Assembly (NCBI GenBank): GCA_022712815.1
Contig: JAFLJW010000375.1
Coordinates: forward strand, 1 to 8,779
DNA: 8,779 nucleotides
Source of the DNA: Pseudodesulfovibrio sp.
GTDB taxonomy: Bacteria; Desulfobacterota; Desulfovibrionia; Desulfovibrionales; Desulfovibrionaceae
Reading direction: 5' to 3'
Program-made: the position numbers and the translations under genes
The notes under the pieces: model-generated
The model's database searches: none
Told to the model about the DNA's origin: nothing
What the model saw: only the letters and a program-made list of their open reading frames with translations
Shown: piece after piece, positions 6,196 to 8,779 of the stretch
Layout: each line of letters opens with the position of its first letter
How positions within the stretch are numbered: the stretch's first letter is position 1

Positions 6196-6240
6196 AGTAT
6201 TGTTCTTTTCTTTTTTGGAAAGATCGGCCCATATATAACC

Positions 6241-8556
6241 ATGACCAATCGACTCAGACTGAAAATAACTTTTGGAACCGCCCTTATTTTGGGGTCGTTC
6301 CTGTTGGTGCTCGGGATGTATCTCATCAATTCCCAGGAGCGGCAGTTGGTGGAAAATCTGCGGGGCCATGGACATCGTATCGCCTCACTGGTCGCCCGTT
6401 CCAGTGCGGAATATATTCAGCGATTCAGTTTCTTCCTCATGGAAGGTCAGGCCTTATCCGTCGAGCAATCTCCAAACATCGCTTTTTGTGAAATATATGA
6501 TATTCAAGGGACTTCACTTCTCCAGTCCGGGAATATCATCTCCAAAGACCACGAGGGAAAACGCAAAGCCCAGTATGGCGACAATATATTGATTGTCTCT
6601 CAGCCCATTTTGGCCGGGGAGAATTTGCTTGGTCGGGTCGAGATCGGCCTGAGACTGGACAGCATCGAGAAATCCATTCGGGAAAAAACGATCCATTTGA
6701 TTCTGCTGTTCGCAGGTTTTTCGCTGTGCGTGATCGTGGTTGTCAGCATGTTTTTTCAAAAGGTAGTCATTGATCCGGTCCTGCATCTGGCAGAGGGAAC
6801 ACAACGGGTTGCACAACGGGATTTCGTGACCATCGACATGGGGAAGCGGTCCGACGAGATTGGGTTGCTGGCCAAGAATTTCAACCAGATGAGCCAGACC
6901 TTGCAAGAGCTGTATGCCGATCTTGAAGGGAAGGTGCATCTGCGGACGCAGGCTCTTGAGCAGGCCAATAAAGACCTTCAACTGGCGATTGGTCAGGCCA
7001 GACGGATGGCCCGAAAAGCCGCAGAAGGCACTCTGGCAAAGTCCCAGTTCCTGGCGGCCATGAGCCATGAGATACGGACCCCCATGAACGCGGTGCTCGG
7101 CATGGGCGAAGTGCTCAACGAATCCGATCTTGATGATGAGCAGCGGCAGTATGTGAACGTCCTGCTTGAGTCAGGCAACGCCTTACTCAACCTGATAGAC
7201 GACATCCTTGACCTGACGAAGATTGAAGCTGGGGAAATCCTGTTTGAAAGTGTGACTTTTGACCTCGAAGATGTGGTGAACAAGTCGTTCAAGGTCACGG
7301 CCCATACCGGTCATCAAAAAGCCCTTGATCTCGACTACTGCATTTCTCCCGTAGTGCCGCGCCTCTTGTTTGGGGACCCTTGTCGGCTGCAACAGATTCT
7401 CATCAACCTGCTCGGTAACGCCATCAAGTTTACTGAAAACGGGTTTGTGTGTCTTGATATCACCTGTGATTCCGAGCCTTCTTGTGAGATGGACGACACG
7501 GCCATGGTCCGTTTTTGCGTGCGGGATAGCGGGGTCGGTGTTGCACCCGACAAGCTGCATGCGGTCTTTGACACCTTTACCCAGGCCGATGCCTCGACCA
7601 CCCGCAAGCACGGCGGGACCGGACTTGGCCTTTCAATCTGTCACTCCCTGTGCGAGAAACTGGGCGGTAAAATCTGGATGGAAAGTCTGGTAGGGCAGGG
7701 GTGCTCGGTTATTTTCACATTGCCGTTCATTGTCCCTGAAACCGAAGCACCGTCCTCGTCCATTCTGGCGGGAAGATCCTTTTTGCTGATTGATGATCGG
7801 GATTATGCCGAGGTTGCCCTGGCCTCGCGCATGAAGCAGGCCGGAGCCTGTCTTGAGGTCGTTGCCGATCTTGAATCCGGAAAACGGGCAGTACAAGCCA
7901 CAGGTGATGGTGCGGATAATTTTGCAGCGGTGATTGTCAGTGTTCCCGTGCATGGCAAAGACTGGGAAACAGTCTCCACGGCATTGACTGAATGCGGTGT
8001 TATGCAGGAAAAAATCATCGCGCTGATGACTGGCGGTACGAAGATGATTGCTGCCATGTCATATTTGGGTGGCGCCGTGACCCGGCCGGTCAGTGTGTCC
8101 GAGCTTGAAGCTGTGGTGGCGAAAATAGCCTCCGTGTCGGTTTCAAAGCAGGTGGATATCGCGGAAAGCGTTGTGCTCGACAGGGAGTCTCTTTCCATCC
8201 TGCTGGTTGAAGACAGCGACACCAACAGCATGTTGATCGAACTCTATCTTGAACACACACCACACAAGTTGATTCTTGCCGGGAACGGGGTGGAAGGACT
8301 CGTGCAATTCCAGTCGAAACCAGTTGATCTTGTTTTCATGGATATAGAGATGCCGGTGATGGACGGGTTCGAGTGCACCCGAAGAATCCGGGAATGGGAG
8401 CGGGCCAGCGGCAGCCAGCCTGTCCACATCGTTGCCCTGACAGCTCACGCACTCAGGGAAGTCCACGAGCAGGCCCTGTCCGCCGGGTGCAATACGCTTC
8501 TCACCAAGCCCATCTCCCGCAAGACTTTTCTGCAAAGCGTGACAACGGCCTGCTAG
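6241..8556 (+). CDS. Hybrid sensor histidine kinase (periplasmic sensor, HAMP, HisKA, HATPase, two receivers)
   Basis: This is a 771-residue inner-membrane kinase. Transmembrane helices at about 11-29 and 151-172 flank a periplasmic domain of about 120 residues of PAS/Cache-like pattern. HAMP spans about 173-225, followed by a coiled linker. HisKA carries SHEIRTPMN with the phosphorylatable His276. The ATPase domain has an N box (N389, N393), G1 DSGVGV (429-434), F box FDTFTQAD (443-450) and G2 GGTGLGL (458-464). The first receiver (about 512-635) keeps DD at 518-519, but the phospho-acceptor position is near Ser567 and the Lys position reads TRP, so it is degenerate. The second receiver is complete: E657/D658, D701 in FMDIEMP, T734, K756 in TKP. 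There is no Hpt domain; the output partner lies elsewhere. The gene follows the BMP-type binding protein and probably reads its ligand state, as TorT/TorS and LuxP/LuxQ do. No strong Shine-Dalgarno is seen before the ATG. Confidence 0.93.
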   Translation: MTNRLRLKITFGTALILGSFLLVLGMYLINSQERQLVENLRGHGHRIASLVARSSAEYIQRFSFFLMEGQALSVEQSPNIAFCEIYDIQGTSLLQSGNIISKDHEGKRKAQYGDNILIVSQPILAGENLLGRVEIGLRLDSIEKSIREKTIHLILLFAGFSLCVIVVVSMFFQKVVIDPVLHLAEGTQRVAQRDFVTIDMGKRSDEIGLLAKNFNQMSQTLQELYADLEGKVHLRTQALEQANKDLQLAIGQARRMARKAAEGTLAKSQFLAAMSHEIRTPMNAVLGMGEVLNESDLDDEQRQYVNVLLESGNALLNLIDDILDLTKIEAGEILFESVTFDLEDVVNKSFKVTAHTGHQKALDLDYCISPVVPRLLFGDPCRLQQILINLLGNAIKFTENGFVCLDITCDSEPSCEMDDTAMVRFCVRDSGVGVAPDKLHAVFDTFTQADASTTRKHGGTGLGLSICHSLCEKLGGKIWMESLVGQGCSVIFTLPFIVPETEAPSSSILAGRSFLLIDDRDYAEVALASRMKQAGACLEVVADLESGKRAVQATGDGADNFAAVIVSVPVHGKDWETVSTALTECGVMQEKIIALMTGGTKMIAAMSYLGGAVTRPVSVSELEAVVAKIASVSVSKQVDIAESVVLDRESLSILLVEDSDTNSMLIELYLEHTPHKLILAGNGVEGLVQFQSKPVDLVFMDIEMPVMDGFECTRRIREWERASGSQPVHIVALTAHALREVHEQALSAGCNTLLTKPISRKTFLQSVTTAC

Positions 8557-8572
8557 GAGAACCTGGTTGAAA

Positions 8573-8585
8573 CCGCCTTTGGCGG
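8573..8585. other. Short hairpin after the kinase gene
   Basis: CCGCC-TTT-GGCGG forms a 5-base GC stem 16 bases after the kinase stop codon. There is no T-run on the plus strand, so termination by it alone is doubtful. Confidence 0.3.
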
Positions 8586-8600
8586 AATTATCAGGTGACT

Positions 8601-8638
8601 TCGCCTCTGGCGGCCAAAGGGCAAGCCTTTTGGAATCC
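8601..8638. repeat. Candidate dispersed intergenic hairpin (REP-like)
   Basis: A CGCCTCTGGCGG motif is followed by an imperfect stem CCAAAGG (8614-8620) and CCTTTTGG (8626-8633) with a 5-base loop, then AATCCC. From memory, similar GGCGGCCAAAGGG...CCCTTTGGAATCCC units recur between genes in Desulfovibrio-type genomes, often at convergent gene ends. Only one copy is visible here. It may serve as a shared terminator for the convergent kinase and CopA genes. Confidence 0.4.
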
Positions 8639-8646
8639 CAAACGAT

Positions 8647-8779
8647 TTATCCGTTGAAAAATCGCAGTCTCAGGGCGTTTGAGACCACTGTTACCGAACT
8701 CATGGCCATGGCCGTACCCGCGATCATCGGGTTGAGTGTCGGGCCTCCGAAGATGTGCAGCACCCCGGCGGCCACCGGG
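8647..8779 (-). CDS. copA: Copper-exporting P-type ATPase CopA, C-terminal end only
   Basis: The gene runs off the right edge; only its last 43 residues are visible. They read PVAAGVLHIFGG, then LNPMIAGTAMAMSSVTVVSN and ALRLRFFNG before TAA. This matches the last membrane segments of P1B-type Cu+ ATPases: the NPMIAGxAMxxSSVxVVxNALRL signature, whose Met and Ser residues belong to the membrane copper site in this family. Family role: ATP-driven export of Cu(I) from the cytoplasm. The gene is on the same strand as the HMA chaperone at 4760-4957, which could deliver copper to it, and is convergent with the histidine kinase (90-base gap). The catalytic domains and N-terminal HMA domains are outside the window. 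Confidence 0.9.
   Translation of the reverse strand, partial: PVAAGVLHIFGGPTLNPMIAGTAMAMSSVTVVSNALRLRFFNG

Noticed and set aside
7183..7611. Long minus-strand open frames inside the histidine kinase gene
   Set aside because: They are antisense shadows produced by the codon bias of the kinase gene and have no recognisable protein features.

Overview
The window looks like chromosomal DNA of a Gram-negative bacterium, most likely a sulfate-reducing Desulfovibrio/Pseudodesulfovibrio-type organism. That placement is an inference. It rests on moderate GC, the gene types present, and an intergenic hairpin motif near position 8600 of a kind I associate with Desulfovibrionaceae genomes. No rRNA, tRNA or CRISPR array is visible.

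Left block (1-3428, + strand): three closely spaced genes. The first is the 3' part of a pyruvate-kinase-like gene that lacks the regulatory C-terminal domain. The second is a small APS-kinase (CysC)-like P-loop kinase. The third is a large protein whose N-terminal half resembles CDP-glycerol/teichoic-acid-type transferases and whose C-terminus is a small Rossmann-type domain. Gaps of 5 and 18 bases suggest one operon. Taken together they look like a pathway that makes and transfers a phosphorylated group onto a surface polysaccharide, not central carbon or sulfur metabolism. I regard this as the most likely place for an undescribed pathway.

Middle block (3429-4957): a decayed fragment of an IS1595/ISXO2-type transposase sits just after the operon. 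It is followed by a minus-strand gene for an unrecognised Ala-rich acidic protein with a clear intrinsic terminator, and then a minus-strand gene for a 65-residue heavy-metal (copper) chaperone. Between these two minus-strand genes is a strong plus-strand terminator with no plus-strand gene before it. A 10-base upstream segment could pair with it in a mutually exclusive way, so this may be a small RNA or an attenuator-like element.

Right block (4958-8779): a plus-strand pair encodes a periplasmic BMP/PnrA-family binding protein and, 45 bases later, a large hybrid histidine kinase with a periplasmic sensor, HAMP, HisKA, HATPase, a degenerate receiver and an intact receiver. No ABC permease or ATPase accompanies the binding protein, so the pair is best read as a two-protein sensor. 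Convergent to it, at the right edge, is the C-terminal end of a copper-exporting P-type ATPase (CopA). The sensor pair thus lies between two copper-handling genes that are both on the minus strand.
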